A stretch of 64,000 nt of DNA, taken from contig NZ_SNWA01000001.1 of NCBI RefSeq assembly GCF_004361815.1, positions 744,001 to 808,000 on the forward strand, in the 5' to 3' direction. Source of the stretch: Paraburkholderia sp. BL10I2N1 (GTDB lineage: Bacteria > Pseudomonadota > Gammaproteobacteria > Burkholderiales > Burkholderiaceae). Made by a program: the position numbers and the translations under genes. Numbering within the stretch: position 1 is the stretch's first letter; every line of letters begins with the position of its first letter. Below the pieces are notes generated by a model. That model was not told the origin of the DNA, did no database searches, and saw only the letters and a list, made by a program, of their open reading frames with translations. Below, in pieces: positions 19,100 through 27,885 of this stretch.

Positions 19100-19584
19100 G
19101 TGAACCCATGCTTGCCCGATCTGAATTTCTCGAAATCGTCCGCCTGACGCCGCTCGTGTCGATCGATCTGATCGTGGTTGACGATCGCGGACGCGTGTTG
19201 CTTGGACGCCGCGTCAACCGACCCGCGCGCGACACCTGGTTCGTGCCAGGTGGGCGTATCCACAAAGCTGAGTCGTTGAACTGCGCGTTCCGTCGCATCG
19301 TTCATGAGGAACTGGGCCTTGAACATGTTGACCATGGTGCAGCCCACTTTCAAGGCGTGTTCGAACATCACTACGACGACAACTTCGCTGGCGCTGCGGA
19401 CATCTCGACACACTATGTGGTGCTCGGCTATGTGCTCCTGCTGAACAGATCAACGCCGATCGGTCGCTTCGAGCAACACAGCAATTATGTGTGGATGTCC
19501 CCGCCGGAGCTGCTGGCGTGTTCGGACGTGCATGAAAACACCAAGGCCTATTTCCGCCAGGGGCCTGTTTCTACCCGACAGTGA
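19096..19584 (+). CDS. gmm: GDP-mannose mannosyl hydrolase (Nudix)
   Basis: 162 residues, matching the usual ~150-160 of Gmm. Typical Gmm features are PLVSIDLIVVDDRGRVLLG, NRPARDTWFVPGGRI, FEHHYDDNF and STHYVVLGYVLLL. The Nudix box begins GGRIHKAESLNCAFRR and ends VHEELGL; the first Glu of the canonical R-E pair is replaced, as is usual in this subfamily. The enzyme cleaves GDP-mannose (and often GDP-glucose) to GDP and free sugar. It could set how much GDP-mannose goes to fucose for the EPS. It overlaps the upstream small membrane-protein gene by 4 bp and is on the strand opposite to the EPS operon. Confidence 0.9.
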   Translation: MSEPMLARSEFLEIVRLTPLVSIDLIVVDDRGRVLLGRRVNRPARDTWFVPGGRIHKAESLNCAFRRIVHEELGLEHVDHGAAHFQGVFEHHYDDNFAGAADISTHYVVLGYVLLLNRSTPIGRFEQHSNYVWMSPPELLACSDVHENTKAYFRQGPVSTRQ

Positions 19585-20014
19585 GTGCAGCGCGGGGATG
19601 CAGTGGCTGCCATCGTTTCGCCGCCGGGTAACGCGTCAGCGACGTCGCCAGATCACTGGCACTGCGCCGACGATGCGGGTCGGAGTGGTCGTGTCGGGAT
19701 TGTCAGAGCGTTGCAGCAGCGTCCGACGCCAGGACGGGTCCCGCAGTCTGATGACCAGGACAACCTGATATGCGAGCTTTGAATACCAGGCCGCGCTCGG
19801 GCAGCATCACCTGGCTTTCAGCGTGAGTCGCAAGGGCAATTGCTGGGACACTCAGTGACGGAGCGGCTCTTCCCGACCCGGAAGATGCAGCGCGGTGGCA
19901 GCGTCGGCACACCAGCCACGAAAAGCGCAACGAGACCTCAGCCAGCAGATCGTCGCTTCTTGCAACGCCGTGCGTAGCGACATCGCCCGTCTCGATGCAA
20001 TCACTGTTTCGCGC
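19585..20014. other. Intergenic region holding an insertion-sequence remnant
   Basis: The 430 bp between gmm and the glycosidase gene contain no intact gene. The middle part is a decayed IS3-family transposase fragment, listed separately. I see no inverted-repeat ends or target duplication. Confidence 0.6.
19747..19884 (+). mobile_element. IS3-family transposase remnant (OrfB, DDE domain fragment)
   Basis: Reading three frames in turn gives S-D-D-Q-D, then YASFEYQAALGQHHLAFSVS and RKGNCWD, then SVTERLFPTRK. This follows the order HSDRGSQYAS-EYQ...SRKGNCWDNAVTERFFSTLK found in IS3-family integrases. At least two frameshifts and in-frame stops are present, and the rest of the element is gone. 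It marks an old insertion and deletion event between gmm and the glycosidase gene. Confidence 0.7.
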
Positions 20015-22321
20015 TCATTGACCCGTGTAGCCGACCGGCGCAATAACGTTGGCCTGCATCACCGAGGCGTTGGATGACACCACATAGACAGGCGATTCCG
20101 TCAGTGTGAGTTTCACCATGCCGTTCGTGTAAGCCATCGTGGTTGGATTCCCCATCATGTCGACTACCGTGACATTGCCACTAGTCCCGGGTGCGTCAAC
20201 CGTCAGTGGATAGGATATGCTGTAGGTAGGGCTGTAGATACCTGCGGACGTCGGCCATACCGAATTGTTGTGCGTCCACATCGCGGTGATGACTTTGCCG
20301 CCCCCCAGCTGCTGGAAGACATAGCCATATACCATGGTCGGCAGTCCACGCAGGCGCCCAAGCGTCTGGGTGCCGTCGATGACGTGGGTCAATGCAGCCG
20401 CCGCCAGCGCCACGGGTTTCGGACTGATATTCGGCGACCCGGCCTCCCCCTGCGGGTGAGTGAGGTCAAAGAAGGTCCCCTCCCCTACCACGTCCGGAAA
20501 GTCTGAACCAAAGAAAAAGTACGTCACCTGCGCCCCTTCGCCCAGGATGATCAGATGGGCGCGCAGGGCGACCGCAGCCTGCCCGTACAGTTCATTCGCC
20601 GGCGGGTATGTGGGGCCGTAAGCTGCGCCAGCGTCGTAACTTATGCCTAGTTCGGTCGACCACAGCCGCATGTTCGGCTTGAACGACTGCATCTCTGCAC
20701 GCAACGCGCGTATTTGTTGATCCAGCGCATTGGCCGCGTTGGCAGGGTCGGGATCGGTATCGTACTGCTCGGGAGGATGCGCAGGATACGTCCCGGCGTT
20801 GTAGTAGCTGTGAGTGGTGACGCCATCCAGATAATTGCCTAGTCCGAGCGGGACGTACGTTTGCAGATACCCTTGAGTGCATGCAGTCACGCAATGCGCG
20901 GGGAATACATTGGTCGTCCCCATGACCACGGCATTCGGATCCGTCGAGTGCAACCCCGTGTAAACCGCGGCATACATCGCAACGAAGTTCGCCGCGGAAT
21001 CCGCCCACTGCGGCTCCCATGTCACCTGAAAATAGTCGTTTTGCTGGTTGGGGAAGTACGCCTTACGAATCGCTGCGGTGTCGGTTCCGACACGCGCCAT
21101 ATAGCCCTGGTAGTAGGACAGGTTGGTCGGCGCGTAGGCATCGTCCTGATATGCGCCGGTAGGGCTGGCCCATGCGGGTATGCCGTCCAGACGCAGCAGG
21201 CGCATGATCTGGCCGTTGGTGTAGAACGGATCGAGGTCCGACAGGGACGGTGTCCAGGTATTCGGTCCGTTGGGCTCCATCCAGGAAAGCTGTCGATTGT
21301 CGATGTTCTGCCAGATACCCAGATCCGTCAGCATGGGGCCGACATCGTTGAACCCCTGCATACCGAAACGGTGCTGCTCCAGATGAGCATAGGTGACAGC
21401 CGGAATGAAGGCAGATACGTTGGGCAGGATGCCGAACGTGGCGATCCCGGCAGGCCGCGTGCCGGCCTGTGGCAAAGTACCGCCTGCATGAGCCAGGGTC
21501 CCGGTAATGGCAAAATAGCCCGCCACGTTTGCCTTACACGACAACGTACTGGTTTGCACGCCGCTTGCGACCGGGAACGTGCCGCTGCCCTTGATATTGC
21601 CCAGCTGGTCCTGCATGGACCATGCGACGGTGTCGGCTGCGGGGGCGGCAGTAACGAATGACACATTGAATGCAGTGCCTTCGGCAAACAGTCGCGTACG
21701 GTCGCTACTTGGTGTATCGGCGGTGATCAGGCCATTTGCCGTCCCGCCAGATGCCACCGTCGGCGCAGAGCAGCTAATGGAACCCGCTGTCGTTGGAGGC
21801 GGTGAGGTCGTCGAAGATGACTGGATCCAGCAGGACTTCAAGACGCCGGGATCCGGATCCTCGCCGAAGGCCGCATTGCTGCAGCTGACGCTGTTGGTAA
21901 ACGTCCTGGTCACGTTGTTTGCCGTTGTGCTGCCTCCATAGAGTACCTGCATCGTTCCGCTGAAGGAGCAGAGACCGTTCTCGGTCGCGCATTGCGTCCA
22001 GGCACCCGAAGCGGGCGGTGGCGTGGTCGTAGAGGTGCTGCCATACCAGCAACTTTTCTGATACCCATGGGCGGGATCCCGCTGGGAGACCACGCCATTC
22101 AAGCATTGAACACCATTTGTAAAGGGTCCATTGATGTCGTACATCAACGAAGGGGTCGTCGTGCCAAAAACAACCTGTTCAGTGCCGGTGAATGAGCAGA
22201 ACTGCCCCTCAACTGCGCAATAGAGGTAGGTGACCCCATTGATCGTCAGGTTGCTCTGCGCACGGGCGGACCCGTTCAATGCGCTTACCAGGCAAAGTAG
22301 AAGTGCAAGACAGTGTCTCAT
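20015..22321 (-). CDS. Secreted glycoside hydrolase (clan GH-A-like) with two Cys-rich modules
   Basis: 768 residues; GGAG eight bases before the ATG. The signal peptide is residues 1-21 (ends GSARA). Two homologous cysteine-rich modules follow, at about 34-92 and 110-165. Each has the pattern C-A-x-E-x-x-x-C-S-F-(T/S)-G-T ... F-T-N-x-V-x-C ... K-S-C-W, separated by Thr/Pro-rich linkers; this looks like a carbohydrate-binding or surface module. A middle beta-rich region (about 180-300) leads to a (beta/alpha)8-like catalytic part with Glu436 in VTWEPQW as candidate acid/base and Glu557 in LWSTELGISYD as candidate nucleophile, as in clan GH-A (GH39/GH5-type). A C-terminal beta domain ends the protein. 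Position between the EPS locus and galU suggests action on the EPS, unproven. Confidence 0.75.
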   Translation of the reverse strand: MRHCLALLLCLVSALNGSARAQSNLTINGVTYLYCAVEGQFCSFTGTEQVVFGTTTPSLMYDINGPFTNGVQCLNGVVSQRDPAHGYQKSCWYGSTSTTTPPPASGAWTQCATENGLCSFSGTMQVLYGGSTTANNVTRTFTNSVSCSNAAFGEDPDPGVLKSCWIQSSSTTSPPPTTAGSISCSAPTVASGGTANGLITADTPSSDRTRLFAEGTAFNVSFVTAAPAADTVAWSMQDQLGNIKGSGTFPVASGVQTSTLSCKANVAGYFAITGTLAHAGGTLPQAGTRPAGIATFGILPNVSAFIPAVTYAHLEQHRFGMQGFNDVGPMLTDLGIWQNIDNRQLSWMEPNGPNTWTPSLSDLDPFYTNGQIMRLLRLDGIPAWASPTGAYQDDAYAPTNLSYYQGYMARVGTDTAAIRKAYFPNQQNDYFQVTWEPQWADSAANFVAMYAAVYTGLHSTDPNAVVMGTTNVFPAHCVTACTQGYLQTYVPLGLGNYLDGVTTHSYYNAGTYPAHPPEQYDTDPDPANAANALDQQIRALRAEMQSFKPNMRLWSTELGISYDAGAAYGPTYPPANELYGQAAVALRAHLIILGEGAQVTYFFFGSDFPDVVGEGTFFDLTHPQGEAGSPNISPKPVALAAAALTHVIDGTQTLGRLRGLPTMVYGYVFQQLGGGKVITAMWTHNNSVWPTSAGIYSPTYSISYPLTVDAPGTSGNVTVVDMMGNPTTMAYTNGMVKLTLTESPVYVVSSNASVMQANVIAPVGYTGQ

Positions 22322-22387
22322 TCCTGTGACTCCCGCAACGAGTTCGAATGGGTCGCGGGCTTCGGACGGAAGATTTCCCGCTTCACC

Positions 22388-23248
22388 TCAATCAGACAGG
22401 TAAGCCTGGAAGCTTTCTTTCACCTCAGGATGACGCAATGCGAAATCCACGGTGGCCTTGAGGTAGCCGATCTTGCTGCCGCAATCGAAGCGCTTGCCTC
22501 TGTAGCGATAAGCGAGAGCCTGCTCGTGCGCAAGCAGGGACTGAATCGCGTCGGTAAGCTGAATCTCGCCACCTGCACCAGGTTGGGTCATCCGAAGGTG
22601 ATTGAAGATGCTTGGCGTCAGGATGTAGCGTCCCACAATGCCAAGGTTTGACGGCGCTCGCGCCGGCTCGGGCTTTTCGACGACGCCTGACATCCTGAAC
22701 ACCCGGTCGTCCCATGCCTTGCCTTCGACCACGCCATATGAGCGCGACTCTTCTGGCCGGATCTGCTCCACGCCGATCACCGAGCAATGGTAATGATCGA
22801 AGACCTCAATCATCTGGCCGAGGACCGGTGGCTGGCCGTCGATCAGATCGTCAGCCAGCACCACGGCGAAGGGCTCGCGGTTGATCAACTTTTCTGCGCA
22901 CAGTACCGCGTGGCCGAGTCCCAAGGGCGCGGACTGGCGAACATAGAAGCAATCGACATGACTCGGCTTGATGCCACGCACAAGATCAAGCAGTTCGTTC
23001 TTGCCGCGCGCCAACAATTCCGCCTCGATCTCAAACGACTTGTCGAAGTGATCCTCGATGGCACGCTTGCCGCGACCGGTGACGAAGATCATTTCCGTGA
23101 CGCCCGCCTCTATCGCCTCCTCCACCGCGTACTGGATCAAAGGTTTGTCAACGACAGGCAGCATCTCTTTCGGACTCGCCTTTGTCGCGGGAAGAAATCG
23201 TGTGCCCAGTCCAGCGACAGGAAATACTGCTTTGCGCACGCTTAGCAT
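22388..23248 (-). CDS. galU: UTP-glucose-1-phosphate uridylyltransferase
   Basis: 286 residues. The nucleotidyltransferase loop is [19 protein letters not shown], followed by [27 protein letters not shown] and GVVEKPEPA; length and order are standard for GalU. It makes UDP-glucose from UTP and glucose-1-phosphate. UDP-glucose would be the likely donor for the WcaJ-type initiating transferase and for other EPS or LPS sugars. It lies 66 bp downstream of a region divergent from PAP2 and upstream of the secreted glycosidase gene in the same direction, so co-transcription with that gene is possible. Confidence 0.95.
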   Translation of the reverse strand: MLSVRKAVFPVAGLGTRFLPATKASPKEMLPVVDKPLIQYAVEEAIEAGVTEMIFVTGRGKRAIEDHFDKSFEIEAELLARGKNELLDLVRGIKPSHVDCFYVRQSAPLGLGHAVLCAEKLINREPFAVVLADDLIDGQPPVLGQMIEVFDHYHCSVIGVEQIRPEESRSYGVVEGKAWDDRVFRMSGVVEKPEPARAPSNLGIVGRYILTPSIFNHLRMTQPGAGGEIQLTDAIQSLLAHEQALAYRYRGKRFDCGSKIGYLKATVDFALRHPEVKESFQAYLSD

Positions 23249-23639
23249 TTCACCCTCTGCTCTGTTCAGTCTGATTCAGATTCTTCAGGACTCGCGAGGC
23301 ATGCCAACTCACTCAGCAACGTAAAGGCGTCATGAGGCCCGGGACCGGGCTTCGCGAGATACCCTTTGACCGTCGACGATAGCGCATCACTGGTCACCTT
23401 GCCTGCATTCCCGGATACGCATCTGCCCGCGTCAAGTACAGCGTATTCCTCACATGTCGAATACATCTGCCAACTGTTCGCTCTTTCCCGCCGGGTGCGA
23501 ACGGGCGAACAGGTTCGCCGCGTATGATGAAACGAAAGGAGGAGAGAACCTCCATCCGACGGCATTCAACGGTACATCATCGTGACCTCGCCCATTCGGC
23601 GATCGTCGCGAGACCGCGCTCAAAAAGGCAGCAACGACG
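23249..23639. other. Divergent gap between galU and the PAP2 gene
   Basis: 391 bp between divergently read genes; it should hold both promoters. A possible small minus-strand gene lies within it (listed separately). No other gene or known motif was seen. Confidence 0.5.
23266..23466 (-). CDS. Possible 66-residue protein upstream of galU, unknown
   Basis: The frame reads from [17 protein letters not shown] to [10 protein letters not shown] and stops 17 bp before galU, so it could be co-transcribed. The composition is protein-like (balanced, acidic end), but the start has only a weak ribosome-binding site and I recognise no family. It may be a chance open frame. Confidence 0.3.
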   Translation of the reverse strand: MYSTCEEYAVLDAGRCVSGNAGKVTSDALSSTVKGYLAKPGPGPHDAFTLLSELACLASPEESESD

Positions 23640-24221
23640 ATGACACGCTGGATATCAGTGACGGATCTGGGTGACGCGGCACTGATGTTGCCGCTTGCGT
23701 TCGTGTGTGCCGTCTGGATATACGCATCGGACAGGTCGGCATCGGTGCGCTGGCTGCTGTCGCTTACGCTCGGCGCGTTGCTTGTAGGTGCGACCAAATT
23801 CCTGCACGCCGGATGCGGCATCGAGATTCCAGCTGTGCACTTCCGGGTGATCAGCGGACACGCAATGTTGTCCTCCGCTGTATGGACCGTGGTGATCGCG
23901 CTGCTGGTGGGAAGCGCGAACTCCAGATGGCACAGGGCCGGTGCCATGCTGGGCTTACTCCTCGCTGCAGCAATCGGCGTTGGGCGGGTCGTCGAGCACG
24001 CGCATACAACGATCGAAATCGTGCTCGGCTGGACGCTCGGCAGCGCCATTGCTCTCACCTTTCTCCGACGCTTTTTCAACGAGCCACGCTCAATGCCGCG
24101 CCCACTTGCGGCGGGTGCCGTGCTGCTTGCCATCTCATCGATCGCCTACGGGCACCACGCGCCATTCCAAAGAATCATCGTTCAATACTCGCCCAGTTTG
24201 TGCCGATGGCTGGAGTCTTGA
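23640..24221 (+). CDS. PAP2-superfamily membrane phosphatase
   Basis: 193 residues with five to six hydrophobic segments. The second phosphatase motif is ISGHAM (normally PSGH) and the third is R-x5-H-x3-E in GRVVEHAHTTIEIVLGW (normally R-x5-H-x3-D). The first motif is not clear around TKFLHAGCGIEIP. It is therefore a divergent PAP2 protein, perhaps acting on undecaprenyl pyrophosphate or another lipid phosphate. Next to galU and an EPS locus, lipid-carrier recycling is a reasonable guess. It is transcribed away from galU. Confidence 0.72.
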   Translation: MTRWISVTDLGDAALMLPLAFVCAVWIYASDRSASVRWLLSLTLGALLVGATKFLHAGCGIEIPAVHFRVISGHAMLSSAVWTVVIALLVGSANSRWHRAGAMLGLLLAAAIGVGRVVEHAHTTIEIVLGWTLGSAIALTFLRRFFNEPRSMPRPLAAGAVLLAISSIAYGHHAPFQRIIVQYSPSLCRWLES

Positions 24222-24815
24222 ACGGTTAGTCCGGTTACGGGTCGTCGGTTAAGCGGCGTGAATGTGGCTGGAGCCCGTGCACCGCGAAAAGCCGTTCAGG
24301 CCAGCGCCCAGCTAATCGCGGCCTGAGCATGCAGCGCGGTCGTATCAAATACGGGCAGCGTCACATCGTCCAGCCCGATCAATAGGGCGATCTCCGTGCA
24401 GCCGAGGATGATACCGCCAACGCCCCCGTGGCCCGCAGGCCATCGATGATCCGCTGGTATGCAACCCGGATGCGTCGCGCACGATTCCGTGGCACAACTC
24501 GTCTTAGATGATCCCGTGGACGAGCGCGCGCTCCGCTGCCTCTGGCACGACCACCTCGATGCCGTGCCGATCCTGCATGCGGCCGCGGGAGAACTCCTGC
24601 TCCATAATGAAGGCAGTGCCGAGCAGGCCCACGCGTCCAACGTGGGCACGGTGCCCGGGGTGGAGTCAGTGAATAGTCGTCTCGTCGTTCACAGGGAAAT
24701 GAGCGGGTTCGACGGGCAGTAGTTGCACCGCGCTACCGAACCGACGCGCCCGAGGTTCCGGAACAGGAGAGCAGTGACCTCAAACTCCACGGGCGTCCGA
24801 CCCAGTCCCCGGCTC
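24222..24815. other. Gap containing a racemase pseudogene
   Basis: 594 bp between the PAP2 gene and vanB. The left and middle part is the broken racemase gene listed separately; 24,660-24,815 shows nothing recognisable. Confidence 0.6.
24296..24655 (-). pseudogene. Aspartate/glutamate racemase family pseudogene
   Basis: On the minus strand the frame starts inside the protein with HRAHVGRVGLLGTAFIMEQE, continues EVVVPEAAERALVHGII and hits a TAA where a Tyr codon is expected before DELCHGIVRDAS. The reading then shifts to AYQRIIDGLRATGALAV and shifts again to GGIILGCTEIALLIG and VFDTTALHAQAA. The order and the GCTE cysteine motif match the C-terminal half of Asp/Glu/hydantoin racemases. One stop, two frameshifts and a missing N-terminal half show it is dead. 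Confidence 0.8.
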
Positions 24816-25769
24816 CTAGAGATCGAGTACCAGCATCGGCGACTTCGAGCGCGAACAGCATGGCAGGAACTGGTCATTGGCACGTCGTTCGTCTTCGGTC
24901 AGGTAGACATCGCGGTGATCGGGCTCGCCCGACAAAACGCGCGTGAGACAGGTGCCGCATACGCCCTCCTCACACGAAGTAGCGACCATCACGCCTGCTT
25001 CGTCGAGCGCCTTGACCACCGTCTGCCCTGCTCCGATATCGACGATCCGTCCGCTCTTCGCGAGCCTGACCCGGAACGGACCGTCCGCATCTGCGTTGCC
25101 GCTCGCCGGCACGGCGGAGAAATATTCGCGGTGAACGTTCGTGTCGTTCCAGCCGAGCCGCCGCGCGTGGTCGAGCACGGCTTCGATGAAGCCGCCCGGG
25201 CCGCAGACGTACAGATGCTTGCCCGGCTCCGGGTCGCTCAACACCTTCGACAGGTCGATACGCTCAGCGAGCGGGGCGTTGTCAAAATACAGACGGGTGT
25301 GCGCCTTGAGATGCGGCTCGTCGAGGTGCTCGCGAAACGCGGTGCGTTCTGGCTCGCGCGTGCAGTAATGAAGTTCGAACGAAGCACCGGTACGCGCGAG
25401 ACGCTCTGCCATGCAGAGAATCGGCGTCACGCCGATACCCCCGGCAAGAAGTATCGAATGCGTTGCGTCGGGTGACAGCGGAAAGTGATTCTTCGGCTCG
25501 CCGATCTCGATGAGCGTGCCCTCGGGCAACCCGTGCATCGCGGTTGAGCCGCCGCGCGATGCCGGCTCGAGCAGCACCCCGATCAGATACCGGTGCTGCT
25601 CGCCCGGACTGTTGCAGAGCGAATACTGGCGTATCAGTCCGTGACCGAGGTGTACGTCGATATGCGCCCCTGCGGAAAACGCCGGCAACGACGCGCCAGC
25701 GGGGTCGGCAAGTTCAAACGCACTGATGTTGTGCGCCACTTTGAATTTGCGCGTGATTCTGACTTTCAT
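24816..25769 (-). CDS. vanB: Vanillate O-demethylase reductase (FNR plus 2Fe-2S)
   Basis: 317 residues. The FMN/FAD-binding barrel has RQYSLCNSPGE, the NAD domain has LLAGGIGVTPILCMAE and YVCGPGGFIEAV, and the C-terminal plant-type ferredoxin has the cluster Cys in SCEEGVCGTC plus a later Cys in PCCSRS. This is the class IA reductase layout of VanB and phthalate dioxygenase reductase. It passes electrons from NAD(P)H to the Rieske oxygenase encoded directly upstream, with which it overlaps by 4 bp. Vanillate is the likely substrate by similarity; a related methoxy-aromatic acid is possible. Confidence 0.88.
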   Translation of the reverse strand: MKVRITRKFKVAHNISAFELADPAGASLPAFSAGAHIDVHLGHGLIRQYSLCNSPGEQHRYLIGVLLEPASRGGSTAMHGLPEGTLIEIGEPKNHFPLSPDATHSILLAGGIGVTPILCMAERLARTGASFELHYCTREPERTAFREHLDEPHLKAHTRLYFDNAPLAERIDLSKVLSDPEPGKHLYVCGPGGFIEAVLDHARRLGWNDTNVHREYFSAVPASGNADADGPFRVRLAKSGRIVDIGAGQTVVKALDEAGVMVATSCEEGVCGTCLTRVLSGEPDHRDVYLTEDERRANDQFLPCCSRSKSPMLVLDL

Positions 25770-26818
25770 GAGCGGGCCACCTCCGCCGCGGCCTCGCGTT
25801 CCTGTTTGAGAAGCCGCTCGATCACCTTGCGCGACTGCACACCACCTGCGTCGATATTCAGGTTCATGATCCGGCGCGACGGATGCAGGAGCAGGTTGCG
25901 CTGTTGCGCTTCAAGGACTGCGAGGTCTTCGGAGAAAATCTTGCCCTGACCTTCACGGATCTTCGCGGTCAGCTCGTCGTCATGCGGCGCGAAGTTGCGC
26001 GCCATGCCCCAGAAGTACCAGATCGACGCGTCCGTCTCAGGCGTGATGAAATCGACGACGATGCTGCCCGCCTTGTGCTGCTTCGGCGCGTCGTAGCCGC
26101 CGTGCCCGGCGTGAGCCACACCGACTTCGATCAGTACATGGCTGGGTGGCGTGAAGCGGCAGATCTGCCAGCGATCGCACGGGACATCGTCGGCGAGTCC
26201 GTTGCCGCGTAGCGCGGTGGCCCAGAACGGGGGCGGCATGATGTTCTGCATATGACGGCTCGTGATTACGGAGTTGCCGTCGATGTGTGTTGCCGGCGGC
26301 GCTTCCTCGATCTCCGGTTGCCCGATACTGCTCGCATGGACGTAGGTCTCGTGCGTCAGGTCCATCAGGTTGTCGATCATCAAACGGTAATCGCAATTGA
26401 TGTGGTAGAGGCCACCGCCATAGGCCCATTCGGAGTTCTCGGCCCACTCGAGATGGTGGATCTTCGACGGGTCGGCAAGCGCTTCCTCGCCGGGCCACAC
26501 CCAGATGAAGCCGTAGCGTTCGACGGCCGGGTAGCGGCGGATCGCCGGGATGCCGCCGACCCTCTGTCCGGTCATGGCCGCGCATTTGCCGTTCGCGCCC
26601 ATCACGAGACCGTGATAACCGCAGACCAGCTGGCCGTCGCGCACAAAGCCAAGCGAGAGCGCCGCGCCTCGATGCGGACAGAAATCCTCGACCGCGGCGA
26701 CCTTGCCTTCGGGTCCACGGAAGAACACCATTTTTTCGCCGCAGATCGTGCGGCCGAGCGGCTTGCCGTCAATCTCGTCGGGCGTACAGGCTACATACCA
26801 CGTGTTTTTCAGGTACAT
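25766..26818 (-). CDS. vanA: Vanillate O-demethylase oxygenase, Rieske type
   Basis: 350 residues. The start MYLKNTWYVACTPDEI is typical of VanA. The Rieske centre is CPHRGA ... CGYHGL. The mononuclear iron site is in NLMDLTHETYVH (two His, with an Asp further on). It demethylates vanillate to protocatechuate, releasing formaldehyde, with electrons from VanB. A GntR regulator gene lies 84 bp upstream, so regulator-vanA-vanB may form one transcript or vanA may have its own promoter. Confidence 0.92.
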   Translation of the reverse strand: MYLKNTWYVACTPDEIDGKPLGRTICGEKMVFFRGPEGKVAAVEDFCPHRGAALSLGFVRDGQLVCGYHGLVMGANGKCAAMTGQRVGGIPAIRRYPAVERYGFIWVWPGEEALADPSKIHHLEWAENSEWAYGGGLYHINCDYRLMIDNLMDLTHETYVHASSIGQPEIEEAPPATHIDGNSVITSRHMQNIMPPPFWATALRGNGLADDVPCDRWQICRFTPPSHVLIEVGVAHAGHGGYDAPKQHKAGSIVVDFITPETDASIWYFWGMARNFAPHDDELTAKIREGQGKIFSEDLAVLEAQQRNLLLHPSRRIMNLNIDAGGVQSRKVIERLLKQEREAAAEVARS

Positions 26819-26902
26819 CGGCGTCTCCTGGGATGACTAACTGTATGAGCTTGAAATTGCGGCAGCGCGGCCCCGCTCACCCGCCCGCCAAAGGCGTGCG
26901 CC

Positions 26903-27769
26903 TTAACGACTGACAGGCAGGCGAATCAGCTTTCCGCCGGGAACCCGTTTCATCGCTTTCTGATTCTCCAGCGCGGCTCGCAGGTTCCGGTGGGCAATGC
27001 GCGCATGTTCGCGCATCAACGCCTCGGCGCGTGCGCCTTCGCGATTGCCAATTGCCTCGACGACTGCGCGGTGCTGCGCCTGTGCAATCAACAGCATTTC
27101 ACGCGCGCTCGCATCGATCGACTGCACCATCACGAATGCGCTCGGCGAAGCGAATGGCATGGTCATCGCCTTGTCGATCTGACGCTCAATGACGCCGCTG
27201 CCGCACGCCGCTGCAAGCAACGCGTGCAGACGCCGGTTCGCATCGACGTAGGCCGAAAAAGTGTCGTCCGTCAGTTCGCCGGCGAGAATCGTGTCGATCT
27301 CGTCGACGCATTGGTGCAACTTCTTCAGGTGTGCAGGATCGACGCCGCGCTCTGCCGCCAGTCGGGCTGCAAGCCCCTCGAGCGTGCCACGCAGTTCGAT
27401 CGAGTCGCCGATCTCGGTGACGGTAAACGAACGCACCGCGAAGCCCCCCGATGCAATCGGCTCGAGCAGCCCTTCATCCTGCAAACGAATCAGCGCGGCG
27501 CGCACCGGCGTGCGCGACACGCCCAGACGCTCGACCACCCATAGTTCGGAAATTCGGGCACCTGCCTGCAGATGGCCTTCCAGGATCAATTCGCGCAGAC
27601 CGAGAAGCGCCCGTTCCGTTTGCGACGCGCTTCCCGGGACTTTGGCCCGATACATATCCGATGCTTCAGACTCTTTGCGGCTGGCGAGATCAGCCGTCGA
27701 CGATTCGTCGACGGCGTGGGGCGCTTCGAGATTGGGAGTCGCGCCCGCGGGCAAACGGCTGTGGCTCAT
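26903..27769 (-). CDS. vanR: GntR-family (FCD) regulator of the van genes
   Basis: 288 residues. The winged-helix N-domain (ERALLGLRELILEGHLQAGARI, VERLGVSRTPVRAALIRLQDEGLLE) is followed by an all-helical FCD ligand domain with the metal-binding His/Asp pattern (e.g. HRAVVEAIGNREGARAEALMREH). The first ~38 residues are a variable leader; the Met at about residue 39 (MYRAKVPGSASQ) is another possible start. It probably represses vanAB until vanillate binds. Two TGTATACA palindromes lie 32-124 bp upstream and are candidate binding sites. Confidence 0.85.
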   Translation of the reverse strand: MSHSRLPAGATPNLEAPHAVDESSTADLASRKESEASDMYRAKVPGSASQTERALLGLRELILEGHLQAGARISELWVVERLGVSRTPVRAALIRLQDEGLLEPIASGGFAVRSFTVTEIGDSIELRGTLEGLAARLAAERGVDPAHLKKLHQCVDEIDTILAGELTDDTFSAYVDANRRLHALLAAACGSGVIERQIDKAMTMPFASPSAFVMVQSIDASAREMLLIAQAQHRAVVEAIGNREGARAEALMREHARIAHRNLRAALENQKAMKRVPGGKLIRLPVSR

Positions 27770-27800
27770 ATCGTGGTCTGTGCAATGTACTTAACTTGAT

Positions 27801-27808
27801 TGTATACA
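27801..27808. promoter_or_regulatory. Candidate GntR operator 1 (TGTATACA)
   Basis: The palindromic core sits in GATTGTATACATC, 32 bp upstream of the regulator gene. FCD-type GntR proteins often bind short palindromes of this kind. The same core recurs 85 bp further upstream. Confidence 0.45.
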
Positions 27809-27885
27809 TCACGACGACATTCTCAATTTAAATTCATCTTATTTGCGGGTATTCCCTAGGATTTCGTTCTATATTCCAATATCGA

